Source: Oscillospiraceae bacterium
GTDB taxonomy: Bacteria > Bacillota > Clostridia > Oscillospirales > Ruminococcaceae
Direction: 5' to 3'
Length of the DNA: 64,000 bases
NCBI GenBank assembly: GCA_014799385.1
Contig: JAAVIC010000001.1
Span: 172,683 to 236,682 of the forward strand
Below are positions 54,050 to 61,320 of the stretch, one piece after another. Made by a program: the position numbers and the translations under genes. The stretch's first letter is position 1. Every line of letters starts with the position of its first letter. Under the pieces are notes generated by a model. The model was not told where the DNA came from and searched no databases. It worked only from the letters and a program-made list of their open reading frames with translations.

Positions 54050-54355
54050 CGTCGGGGGTTGCCCCGAATCCCCGCGTTTAGTGGGGGGACAACCCTTTTC
54101 GGGGAGTTTCCCCGAAACCCCGTGTTTAGTGGGGGGACAACCCTTCGGGGGCGGGCTAAGTCTTGGACAACGCTTACTGCGCCTACGGCGCAGAGCGTTG
54201 TTTCCAAGCCTTTGCATTTCTCGCTGCGCGAAAAATGCTCAGCAAACCCTCGGGACGGAAAAGCCCCCGCCCCCTACGGGTTTTCCCCCCACTCCCCTCT
54301 TTCCCCTCTCCCTCACCCCCTTTTTCCTGTGTCATCGAGGGAAAGTTGTGCCTAT
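54050..54355 (+). repeat. A element, copy 8, with D insert
   Basis: A full-length A oriented to the 54567 gene. Its centre is interrupted by a D element at about 54155-54245, where other copies read GGATTTCAAACCC. Confidence 0.83.
54155..54245. repeat. D element, copy 3
   Basis: CTAAGTCTTGGACAACGC with GCGCCTACGGCGC and GCATTTCTCGC. It is in the opposite orientation to copies 1 and 2. Confidence 0.83.
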
Positions 54356-54395
54356 CGGCGGCTCGCGATTAAAGCGTTCAAGTCAAAGCAAGTTT

Positions 54396-54424
54396 TTGGC
54401 GGCGCGAGTTTAGTTCGCTATAAC
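54396..54424 (+). promoter_or_regulatory. P unit before the zinc-ribbon gene
   Basis: TTGGCG-N17-TATAAC, 26 nt before the L element. Confidence 0.62.
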
Positions 54425-54449
54425 CAAAAGCAAGTTATTGGTGACTAGT

Positions 54450-54546
54450 GCAAATCCGAAATGCGAGCGGCGCGGAATATCGCGCAGCGATGTTCCGTGA
54501 CGCTCAGGCAAGTGCACACCGCAGGTGTGCACGGTTTCGAATTTGC
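54450..54546 (+). repeat. L element before the zinc-ribbon gene
   Basis: Outer stem GCAAATCCGAAA/TTTCGAATTTGC with one mismatch. Short arm TGCACACC/GGTGTGCA as in the pyk copy. Confidence 0.84.
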
Positions 54547-54566
54547 TATTTAGATAAGGAGCTAAA

Positions 54567-55649
54567 ATGGATAGTATTACTTATCAGTGTCCGAATTGTA
54601 ATGGCGCGTTGGAGTTCGACAACGCCAGCGGGCGGTTCGTTTGCAAGTTTTGCGACAGCACGTTCTCGGATTATGCGATTCGGAATATATTCAAAACGCG
54701 GGACGAAAGCGTAAATCTCGATGAGAACGAGCCGCCGCTTACGGAACAGCAAATGGCGGACGAGGAATTTACGGGTCAGAGCGCGCTATATACGTGTCCG
54801 AACTGCGGCGCGGGAGTGATATGCGACTCGCTGACAGCGTCTACGCGGTGTCATTTCTGCCATACTCCCGTAATCCTTTCGGGGCGGCTTTCCGGGGACT
54901 TCAAGCCGAATCTGATCATTCCGTTTGCAACAACAAAGGAGCAAGCCGAGGAGAATTTCCGTATATACACAAAGGGGAAATTACTCTTGCCGAACGGATT
55001 TATTAAGAACGCGCGGATTTACAGCGTTTCGCCGCTGTATGTTCCGTATTGGCTGAAAAGCGGTTCAACGGACGTACATCTCACGGCGATAGGCAAGCAG
55101 ACCCACTCGTGGACTTCGGGCAACAGGCATTACACTCACACAAAGGAGTATCAGGTGGAACGCCGCGCGGATATGGCTTTCGTGCGCGTTCCGTGCGATG
55201 GCTCGCGCAGAATAGACGATTCGCTGATGGAGAGTATCGAGCCGTTCGATTACACGGGGATAAAGCTGTTTTCGATGTCCTATTTGTCGGGGTGCGCGGC
55301 GGAAAAGTATGATGTGGACAAGATGGAGGCGGCGAAACGCATAGACCAGCGAATCCGCGAGGCGGCTGACGCGGAGATCCGCCGTATGGCAGACGTTTAC
55401 ACAAGTCTTGACAACGCTTCGGTCAATATTACATACACAGACCGGCAATATGTTTACGCGCTTATGCCTGTGTGGTTCTTGAATTACAACTACAATGGCA
55501 AGGACTACGCGTTTGTAATGAACGGTCAAACGGGAACAACGTTCGGAGAGTTGCCTGTAAGTAAATTTAAGAAGTTTCTGCTCAGCGCGGGGATTTTCCT
55601 CATAACATTTATTATTGTGTTCTTATTGGGGGGTGCGTGTCTGCAATGA
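54567..55649 (+). CDS. Double zinc-ribbon membrane protein
   Basis: A 360-residue protein with two treble-clef/zinc-ribbon units (Cys 8/11/26/29 and 77/80/95/98), a beta-rich middle region (PNLIIPFATTKEQAEENF, then YVPYWLKSG) and a single C-terminal membrane segment (about 336-356). Similar TFIIB-type zinc-finger proteins are frequent in Clostridia but have no established function. Its stop codon overlaps the start of the TPM-domain gene (ATGA), so the two act together, probably at the membrane. Confidence 0.82.
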   Translation: MDSITYQCPNCNGALEFDNASGRFVCKFCDSTFSDYAIRNIFKTRDESVNLDENEPPLTEQQMADEEFTGQSALYTCPNCGAGVICDSLTASTRCHFCHTPVILSGRLSGDFKPNLIIPFATTKEQAEENFRIYTKGKLLLPNGFIKNARIYSVSPLYVPYWLKSGSTDVHLTAIGKQTHSWTSGNRHYTHTKEYQVERRADMAFVRVPCDGSRRIDDSLMESIEPFDYTGIKLFSMSYLSGCAAEKYDVDKMEAAKRIDQRIREAADAEIRRMADVYTSLDNASVNITYTDRQYVYALMPVWFLNYNYNGKDYAFVMNGQTGTTFGELPVSKFKKFLLSAGIFLITFIIVFLLGGACLQ

Positions 55650-56953
55650 AAAAAATCGGATTCAAGATTTTAGCGGGATTGCTCGTTGCGGCGCTGGTGT
55701 TCTCGGTATTTATGCCCGTGCTGAACAAAGCGAACGCGTATGCGCCCGATACATATGAGATTTACCTTGAGGACATTGACGAACTCTTCACAACCGAACA
55801 GAGGGAATCCCTTGAAGAGCGTATGAGGACGACCGCAAATGCCGCGCGGTGCAATCTGGGAATTTATGTGGTAAGCGACCTTCGCGATTATAATGACAAT
55901 TGGGATTACGCGGAGCAAACCTTGAATGATTTTTACGGCGAGAACTCGGTAGTTCTGGTGTACTACCGGAAAAACGACGGCGGAACGATAAAGCATTACA
56001 GCGGAATCGCTATGAGCGGCGACGCCGAAAAGGTTTACGGAAGCCATTCTTTTGAACTCTCCGTGCGGATTAACAGTACCGCGTTAGCTTCGGGCGCGCA
56101 GACGGCGCTTGAGGATTTCTGCAGCCGTTTTACGGAATACGGCGAAAAGGCTTACGGAAGCTCCGACCCCGACCAATACCGCAACAGCGACGACCGTCTT
56201 TTGATTAAGGGCGATAAATACAAAGCGGCTCTGGCGGACTATGACGACTGCCTTACAAAAACCCAGGAGGAGTTTCTCCTCAACTATATGGAAACCACCG
56301 CCCGCAAGGTGAAGTGCAATGTCGGAATAGTTATTACGCGCGATATTGACGATAAAACCGATGTTCAATACGCTGAAGCGTTTCTGGACGATAATTTCGG
56401 CATTATAAGCGATTCGGTGGTGCTGTTGCTGCTTAACACGCACGACAATCCCAAATATACCTTTTATCAGGATTGGATATCGCTCAGCGGCAAGGCGGAA
56501 CAAAAGTTCCAAAAGCACTTGGACGATATTTTTGATGAAACCTATTACGCGCTTGACAAAAATGGAGCAAGCATTGTCACTAATTTTGACTCCGCTTGTC
56601 TTGCGTTCTGCGATTCGGTAAGAATGTACGGCAGTTTCAACTTTTTGCGGATTCTGCTTGTGTTTGCTCACAACCCCGCGGCAACGCTTGTGGCGATTAT
56701 TTTCGGGCTTGTGGTTTCGCTTATCGTAACAAGCGCGGCAGCGTCAAAATACAAGAAAAAGAAACCGATAAGCGCGGCTCAGTACATAGACCGCCGCACT
56801 GTCAACGTTACATTTCGGCGAGATGACTTTATCCGCGAGTACACCACCAGCGTACATATAGACAGCAGCCATCACGGCAGCGGCGGACATCACGGCGGTG
56901 GAGGACACAGCGGCGGCGGACATCACGGCGGCGGTGGCGGAAGACATAGGTAG
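55646..56953 (+). CDS. Tandem TPM-domain protein with His/Gly tail
   Basis: A 435-residue membrane protein. After an N-terminal signal/anchor (about 5-30) come two similar extracytoplasmic TPM-like modules (about 35-180, LFTTEQRESLEERMRTTANAARCNLGIYVV; and about 195-325, LTKTQEEFLLNYMETTARKVKCNVGIVIT). A membrane segment (about 340-365), a cytoplasmic part and a C-terminal tail of about 28 residues made almost only of His, Gly and Ser follow. The tail looks like a metal-binding sequence. The start is the ATG overlapping the previous stop; an upstream GTG is too close to the G-rich site. Confidence 0.82.
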   Translation: MKKIGFKILAGLLVAALVFSVFMPVLNKANAYAPDTYEIYLEDIDELFTTEQRESLEERMRTTANAARCNLGIYVVSDLRDYNDNWDYAEQTLNDFYGENSVVLVYYRKNDGGTIKHYSGIAMSGDAEKVYGSHSFELSVRINSTALASGAQTALEDFCSRFTEYGEKAYGSSDPDQYRNSDDRLLIKGDKYKAALADYDDCLTKTQEEFLLNYMETTARKVKCNVGIVITRDIDDKTDVQYAEAFLDDNFGIISDSVVLLLLNTHDNPKYTFYQDWISLSGKAEQKFQKHLDDIFDETYYALDKNGASIVTNFDSACLAFCDSVRMYGSFNFLRILLVFAHNPAATLVAIIFGLVVSLIVTSAAASKYKKKKPISAAQYIDRRTVNVTFRRDDFIREYTTSVHIDSSHHGSGGHHGGGGHSGGGHHGGGGGRHR

Positions 56954-56983
56954 TTGTCGATTGTCTGTTTTTCATTATTAATC

Positions 56984-57021
56984 AAAAAAGACCGCCGCTC
57001 CATTACGGGGCGGCGGTTTTT
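56984..57021 (+). terminator. Rho-independent terminator after the TPM gene
   Basis: ACCGCCGC with GCGGCGGT, followed by TTTTTG. Confidence 0.88.
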
Positions 57022-57093
57022 GTTAATCATCAAGAGAGATATTTCGGTGTGTGTTCGGTTTGCTCGAACCTCAGCGCGCACCTTAACAGTCTG

Positions 57094-58200
57094 CTATCCC
57101 TTACTGCCATAGTATGCTAAAATCAGGTCGGTTACTTGATTATAGGAGCGCACGCCCTCCTCTACTCCTTGCGACTTGATGAAGTTATCGTTCACCTGGG
57201 AGGAAACCTCCGAAACGGAGATCTCGGTCGAGCCGATTTTAATTTCCTTTCTATGGTCGTCTAAGAAACGGTTGCTTGCGGCATAATCCGCCCACATTCC
57301 GTCGGTTATGTATTCGTTCACCTCTTTGCGATACTCGGAATCGAGGTCGCGGCGGCAATAGCTCAACGCTTCCATATATCCCGAATAGCGGTATTCGGGA
57401 TATTCGCTGTTTATACAGGACAAAAACGCGAGGAAATTGCACTCGTTCTCAAAGGCGATTCCGCGCGAATGCGCGCTTTCGTGCGCGGCAGTGAACGGGA
57501 TACAATAGTCGGGCTGAACCGTGTTTATGTTGCACTCGGCAAGCATCGGGAAATACATACCCACGATAAACGTGTACGACCACTGCTCGGAGAGCATTAC
57601 GGGCTTTTGCCGCCAAATAGACGTCCACAAAAACGGATATTCATCGGTAAGCGCGGAATAGCCGCTCCCCGCGCGGGTAAGCTCGGTATAAATGCTCTCG
57701 GAAAACTCAAATTCCGCGTCCTCGGGAACGTCAAGCTCCGCGCGGGCTTGCGCCGCTCCTTGGGCTAATATAATGCAGACCCTTTGAAGTTCCTCCTGGG
57801 AGCGGTGAGAGGTGTCCAGACCCATATTGCGCTCCAGCGGATAACGGTAGTAGTTCGCGCCGTGACAAGTCATATACAGAAACGAGGTGATAGAAATAAA
57901 TCCCGCAAGGAACTTCCCCGCCCCGAGGAGCGTTCGAGACTTTTTCTCGCTTTTCCGCAGTTTCACTATAAGCAGAACAATGAGGAATATAACGATAGGT
58001 ACGCTCAGGATAAGCAGCCACTCGGTAAGCGAAACGGGAATCAGACTTGTAAGGAATCCGAGCGGCACGGTGATGATTTTGTTCAGTCCGCGCGAGATGA
58101 CGTATTCCGTAAAACCCGGGAACAACGGCAGCAGAAAATACATAGCCGCCGCCAAAATCAGCGGAATAAAGACCCAGAATCTTCCAAAAAACTTTTTCAT
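57094..58200 (-). CDS. DUF3810-family membrane metalloprotease-like protein
   Basis: A 368-residue protein with three N-terminal membrane segments (about 8-28, 40-62 and 65-86) and a soluble domain containing HESAH in FTAAHESAHSRGIAFENECNFL. HExxH plus the downstream Glu is a zinc-peptidase pattern, so proteolysis at the membrane is likely but the substrate is unknown. It is monocistronic behind an L element with AAGGAG. Confidence 0.9.
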   Translation of the reverse strand: MKKFFGRFWVFIPLILAAAMYFLLPLFPGFTEYVISRGLNKIITVPLGFLTSLIPVSLTEWLLILSVPIVIFLIVLLIVKLRKSEKKSRTLLGAGKFLAGFISITSFLYMTCHGANYYRYPLERNMGLDTSHRSQEELQRVCIILAQGAAQARAELDVPEDAEFEFSESIYTELTRAGSGYSALTDEYPFLWTSIWRQKPVMLSEQWSYTFIVGMYFPMLAECNINTVQPDYCIPFTAAHESAHSRGIAFENECNFLAFLSCINSEYPEYRYSGYMEALSYCRRDLDSEYRKEVNEYITDGMWADYAASNRFLDDHRKEIKIGSTEISVSEVSSQVNDNFIKSQGVEEGVRSYNQVTDLILAYYGSKG

Positions 58201-58220
58201 AGTAACTCCTTATCTAAATA

Positions 58221-58317
58221 GCAAATCCGAAACCGTGCACACCTACGGTGTGCACTTGCCTGAGCGAGCCGCAACACCGTTTCACGGTGTTGCACCCCGC
58301 TCGCATTTCGGATTTGC
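58221..58317 (-). repeat. L element before the DUF3810 gene
   Basis: Outer stem GCAAATCCGAAA/TTTCGGATTTGC, arms TGCACACC/GGTGTGCA and CAACACCGT/ACGGTGTTG. Confidence 0.87.
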
Positions 58318-58394
58318 ACTAGTCACCAATAACTTAATTGCAGTTATAACGCTCTAGTCACGAGTTGCGGATAGGCGTACTATAACCAATAGCA

Positions 58395-58512
58395 ACTTTC
58401 CCGAGACAACACAGGAAAAAGGGGGTGGGGGAGATGGGAAAGAGGGTTGTCCCCCCACTAAACGCTGAGGGTTCGGGGAAACTCCCCGAAAAGGGTTGTT
58501 CCCCGCTTTCCG
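58395..58512 (-). repeat. A element, shortened copy 9
   Basis: The polypyrimidine tail and the GGTTGTCC end are joined with the middle deleted. Oriented to the DUF3810 gene. Confidence 0.72.
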
Positions 58513-58542
58513 CGCCGTTCTGCAAGAACAACCGATATTTTT

Positions 58543-58654
58543 TAGTTCCCATAAGGTTGACATTTCGGGAAAATAGTGTTATAATAAAGATAACCCAATA
58601 TCCTTACAGAAAACCACGTTCGGCTTAAATCAACGTAATATTGGGAACTGAAAA
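58543..58654. promoter_or_regulatory. Inverted repeat flanking the Fic promoter
   Basis: AGTTCCCA (about 58544-58551) and TGGGAACT (about 58643-58650) bracket the promoter, each flanked by T or A runs. Possible autoregulatory operator. Confidence 0.5.
58557..58585 (+). promoter_or_regulatory. Consensus promoter of the VbhA/Fic pair
   Basis: TTGACA-N17-TATAAT, perfect consensus, 90 nt before the antitoxin ATG. Confidence 0.92.
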
Positions 58655-58674
58655 AAAGGTAATGGGGGATTGTT

Positions 58675-58830
58675 ATGACCGACGAAACCAGACATAATTT
58701 AATGCAGGCGGTCGCCTCGGCGAGAATGGAAGGATTGGACTTCACCGAGGAGGAAATCAAAATCGCGGAGAAAATCCTCGATGGAGAGATGACGATTGAA
58801 GAATATGTTGAGGAGATAATGTCCGAGTAA
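58675..58830 (+). CDS. VbhA-type antitoxin of a Fic system
   Basis: A 51-residue protein with the class I Fic inhibitory motif (S/T)xxxE(G/N): S15-A-R-M-E19-G20 in ASARMEGLDF. The Glu would block ATP gamma-phosphate placement in the Fic active site. The C-terminal half (IKIAEKILDGEMTIEEYVEEIM) is a typical VbhA-like helix-turn. It precedes the fic gene with a one-base overlap (TAATG), behind a GGGGGA site. Confidence 0.83.
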   Translation: MTDETRHNLMQAVASARMEGLDFTEEEIKIAEKILDGEMTIEEYVEEIMSE

Positions 58831-59432
58831 TGAGATACTCTTTATCGGCTTCCGATGACTCCTGTTACCCATGCACAACAGTTCTGATAAACAAGCAAAA
58901 TATTCGGAAACAGGAAAAACTTAACAAGGTGGAGAAGATGTATGTGACGCTCCGCACAGACGAGTTGATGAAAACGGATTTCACAGAGCCCTTCACATTT
59001 GAGTTTTATTGCTATATTCACAAAGTCCTGTTCGGGGATATTTATGATTGGGCAGGGGAAATCTGCACTGTTGACATATCCAAAAAAGGAACAAATTTCT
59101 GCCGCTCCGGCAACATACGCTCTTTGGGAAAAGCCAAGTTTGACTATCTGCAAAGAAACAACGAATTTAACAGCCTTTCCCGCGATGAATACATCAAAGA
59201 AATTGCCGATTTCTACCACGAGCTGAATATGCTGCACCCATTTCGAGAGGGAAACGGGAGAACGGAAAGGCTCTTCTTTTCGCTTTTACTGAAACGAAAC
59301 GGAAACAGCATAGATTTTGCAAAGTGCGACACGGACTTTTTAATGATGGCTGCGATGTATGCCGCTCAAGGCGTTATTGATTATCTTGAGGATTTCTTTC
59401 GTTCATCGGTTGATTTCGGAACGAACCGGTAA
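58830..59432 (+). CDS. Fic-domain AMP-transferase toxin
   Basis: A 200-residue Fic protein with the complete active motif HPFREGNGRTER (136-147), including catalytic His136. In homologues such as VbhT the target is DNA gyrase/topoisomerase IV, inactivated by AMP transfer. The flap segment lies around KKGTNFCRSGNI. It has no internal inhibitory helix, as expected for class I, where a separate antitoxin supplies it. Confidence 0.94.
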   Translation: MRYSLSASDDSCYPCTTVLINKQNIRKQEKLNKVEKMYVTLRTDELMKTDFTEPFTFEFYCYIHKVLFGDIYDWAGEICTVDISKKGTNFCRSGNIRSLGKAKFDYLQRNNEFNSLSRDEYIKEIADFYHELNMLHPFREGNGRTERLFFSLLLKRNGNSIDFAKCDTDFLMMAAMYAAQGVIDYLEDFFRSSVDFGTNR

Positions 59433-59487
59433 ATCAAGAATCATCGCCGATAACAAAACACTATCAACCGATTTCGGGGAGGTTAGT

Positions 59488-60069
59488 ATGCGAATATCCG
59501 AAAATTACACCGATTGGCGCAGTGCGTATCTGCGCGACATTGAGGTTGCGGAAACCGAACTGACGCATAAAAATTTCCGAAACGAAAACTGTTCGGTATT
59601 ATGCGATATTTACGCGCTGCCCGCGCATAATCACCAGACGTTCTTTGCGCGGATAGTGTCCGAGCGCGGATTTTACAAGATGATCTTTGCCAAGCCTATC
59701 CAGAACTCCATTTGGTTTCACGACCCGATTTATATGTACACGTTTGACGAGGCAAAACGCTTTGAGGAGCACCCAATGAAACAAGGGCGGATAATCTGCC
59801 GCGCGCGGCTTATCGATAAGTCACTTGCGGATAGTGTCATCTTTTCGGTGTATAAGCTCGCGGATTCGCAGCCCGAGGAGACGGTTACTCCGACCGGCGA
59901 GGCGGTGTTCACGGCAATTCGTGTGTATGAAGGCGGACGTCCGTGGCGCGAGGTATTCTACACGGACGCGGAAAAGCTCGTTTTCTCGGACTCTACCGAC
60001 CATTTCGAGGACGTGAAGCTGCTGTCCAATCTGTACCTGAAAATTGAAAAACTCATAGGCGTAGGTTGA
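59488..60069 (+). CDS. Hypothetical protein, 193 residues
   Basis: A soluble protein beginning MRISENYTDWRSAYLRDIEVAETELTHK, with mixed alpha/beta character and no recognised motif. A GGGGAGG site precedes the ATG; longer upstream frames overlap fic. It lies between the Fic and MntA/HepT systems but shows no obvious relation to either. Confidence 0.62.
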   Translation: MRISENYTDWRSAYLRDIEVAETELTHKNFRNENCSVLCDIYALPAHNHQTFFARIVSERGFYKMIFAKPIQNSIWFHDPIYMYTFDEAKRFEEHPMKQGRIICRARLIDKSLADSVIFSVYKLADSQPEETVTPTGEAVFTAIRVYEGGRPWREVFYTDAEKLVFSDSTDHFEDVKLLSNLYLKIEKLIGVG

Positions 60070-60164
60070 TTTCCGCGGTTGCCGTAACAGTCCTGATTAT
60101 ATTATACAACGCGGCGGTAGGATTTGTCAAGTATCTGTAGAATAATAAAGGAGCGTGAGCGGCG

Positions 60165-60485
60165 ATGTGCGTATACAAAATCGAGGAAATTGCCGAGAGA
60201 GTGCGTCCGATAGCCGAACGTTACGGTGTTGGTAAAATCTACCTTTTCGGCTCGTACGCTCGCGGCGAGGCAACCGAGGAGAGCGATGTTGACTTGCTTG
60301 TTGAAGTGGAGAATATCAGAGGACTGGAATTTTACGGTTTGTGGAGCGATTTGGAAAATGCTTTGAAAAAAAGTCTGGATTTAGTTACGACACGATCAGT
60401 ATATAAACAGGATCAAGACGACTCATTATCAATAAAATTCCGCAATGCTGTTGACAAAGACAGGAGAATCATCTATGACAAGTAA
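60165..60485 (+). CDS. mntA: MntA-type minimal nucleotidyltransferase (antitoxin)
   Basis: A 106-residue minimal nucleotidyltransferase with the complete GSx10DxD motif: G29-S30 through D41-V42-D43 in LFGSYARGEATEESDVDLLVEV. In characterised pairs MntA adds AMP residues to the HepT tyrosine and so silences the HEPN RNase. An AAGGAGCG site precedes the ATG. It overlaps hepT by 11 nt. Confidence 0.92.
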   Translation: MCVYKIEEIAERVRPIAERYGVGKIYLFGSYARGEATEESDVDLLVEVENIRGLEFYGLWSDLENALKKSLDLVTTRSVYKQDQDDSLSIKFRNAVDKDRRIIYDK

Positions 60486-60819
60486 AGACAGAAGCATTGT
60501 TGAACATATTCTGAAGTGGTGCAGCTACGTATGTGAGGACGTTGAACTGCTTGAAAACTCATTCGAGCAGTTTGAATCAAACCGACAGTTCAGAAGTTCA
60601 ATCGGAATGAATATTTTGCAGATCGGCGAGCTTGTACACAAGCTATCGGATGAGTTCAAGGAGAACACAAAGCAATATGTTCCGTGGAATCTGATATACG
60701 GTATGCGCTGCCACTTCGCACACGGTTATGAGAAAATGAATAATGAGGCAATTTGGGATGTTGCCGTGAACGATGTCCCCGCACTGAAGAGGTTCTGCGA
60801 GGAGCAGTTATCCGCGTAA
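60475..60819 (+). CDS. hepT: HepT-type HEPN RNase toxin
   Basis: A 114-residue HEPN-fold protein with the RX4HXY motif R78-CHFA-H83-G-Y85. Arg and His form the RNase site and Tyr85 is the expected AMPylation target of MntA. The helices before it (ILQIGELVHKLSDEF) are typical. A longer in-frame reading is possible, but the ATG at 60475 after CAGGAGAATC fits family length. Confidence 0.9.
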   Translation: MTSKDRSIVEHILKWCSYVCEDVELLENSFEQFESNRQFRSSIGMNILQIGELVHKLSDEFKENTKQYVPWNLIYGMRCHFAHGYEKMNNEAIWDVAVNDVPALKRFCEEQLSA

Positions 60820-60874
60820 ACGTGGAGACTTCCCAAATTTCACGCTTTTTTCACAAAAAAATCCGGAAAAGGTA

Positions 60875-60903
60875 TTAACATTTGGGAAAAAATGTGTTAT
60901 AAT
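60875..60903 (+). promoter_or_regulatory. Promoter of an intergenic transcript
   Basis: TTAACA-N17-TATAAT just after hepT. A second TATAAT with the same flanks occurs at about 60982. Confidence 0.7.
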
Positions 60904-60907
60904 AAAA

Positions 60908-60973
60908 ACAGCGGCAAAACCGCAAGCGGTTTTGTGACGGCACTTCATGCCGTCCGCGGCTTCGCCGCTTGAA
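60908..60973 (+). ncRNA. Candidate small hairpin RNA
   Basis: Three consecutive hairpins: AACCGC/GCGGTT, GACGGC/GCCGTC and GCGGC/GCCGC, directly behind a good promoter. There is no T-run terminator and no ORF of note. It may instead be a decayed repeat. Confidence 0.35.
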
Positions 60974-61093
60974 TTTGTGTTATAATAAAGGTATGCATTT
61001 ACAATGTACAGTTAATTTGGGTTATAACTGTAATCCACTGTTTGAAGTGAAATTTTGTCGCGTTATAACTCGCAGCAGGTTATCGGCGGCTAG

Positions 61094-61176
61094 TGTAAAT
61101 TCAAAACGCAAGCGGTGTTGCAGCTCGCTTAGCGAACACAGACTAGCGAGGCTCGTCTGTGTGGTTTTGAATTTGC
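61094..61176 (+). repeat. L element, upstream copy before the PBP gene
   Basis: Outer stem (G)TAAATTCAAAAC/GTTTTGAATTTGC. One arm is reduced; the other is CACAGAC/GTCTGTG. Its end CTATTTAGATAA is joined to the next copy in place of GGAG. Confidence 0.8.
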
Positions 61177-61188
61177 TATTTAGATAAT

Positions 61189-61301
61189 GCAAATCCGAAA
61201 CGCGCCTGTTACGGCGCACGCATAGCGTGAGCCGTGACAGGCAGGCGAGTGCAGATGGAAATCCGCAAAGCGGATTTCCATCTGCACGATTTCGGATTTG
61301 C
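61189..61301 (+). repeat. L element, downstream copy before the PBP gene
   Basis: Outer stem GCAAATCCGAAA/TTTCGGATTTGC, arms GCCTGTTACGGC-type and GCAGATGGAAATCCGC/GCGGATTTCCATCTGC. AAGGAG follows. Confidence 0.87.
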
Positions 61302-61320
61302 CATCAAGATAAGGAGTATT

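Noticed and set aside
60994..61187. ORF starting ATGCATTTACAATG before the PBP gene
   Set aside because: No ribosome site; the frame consists mostly of P- and L-repeat sequence.
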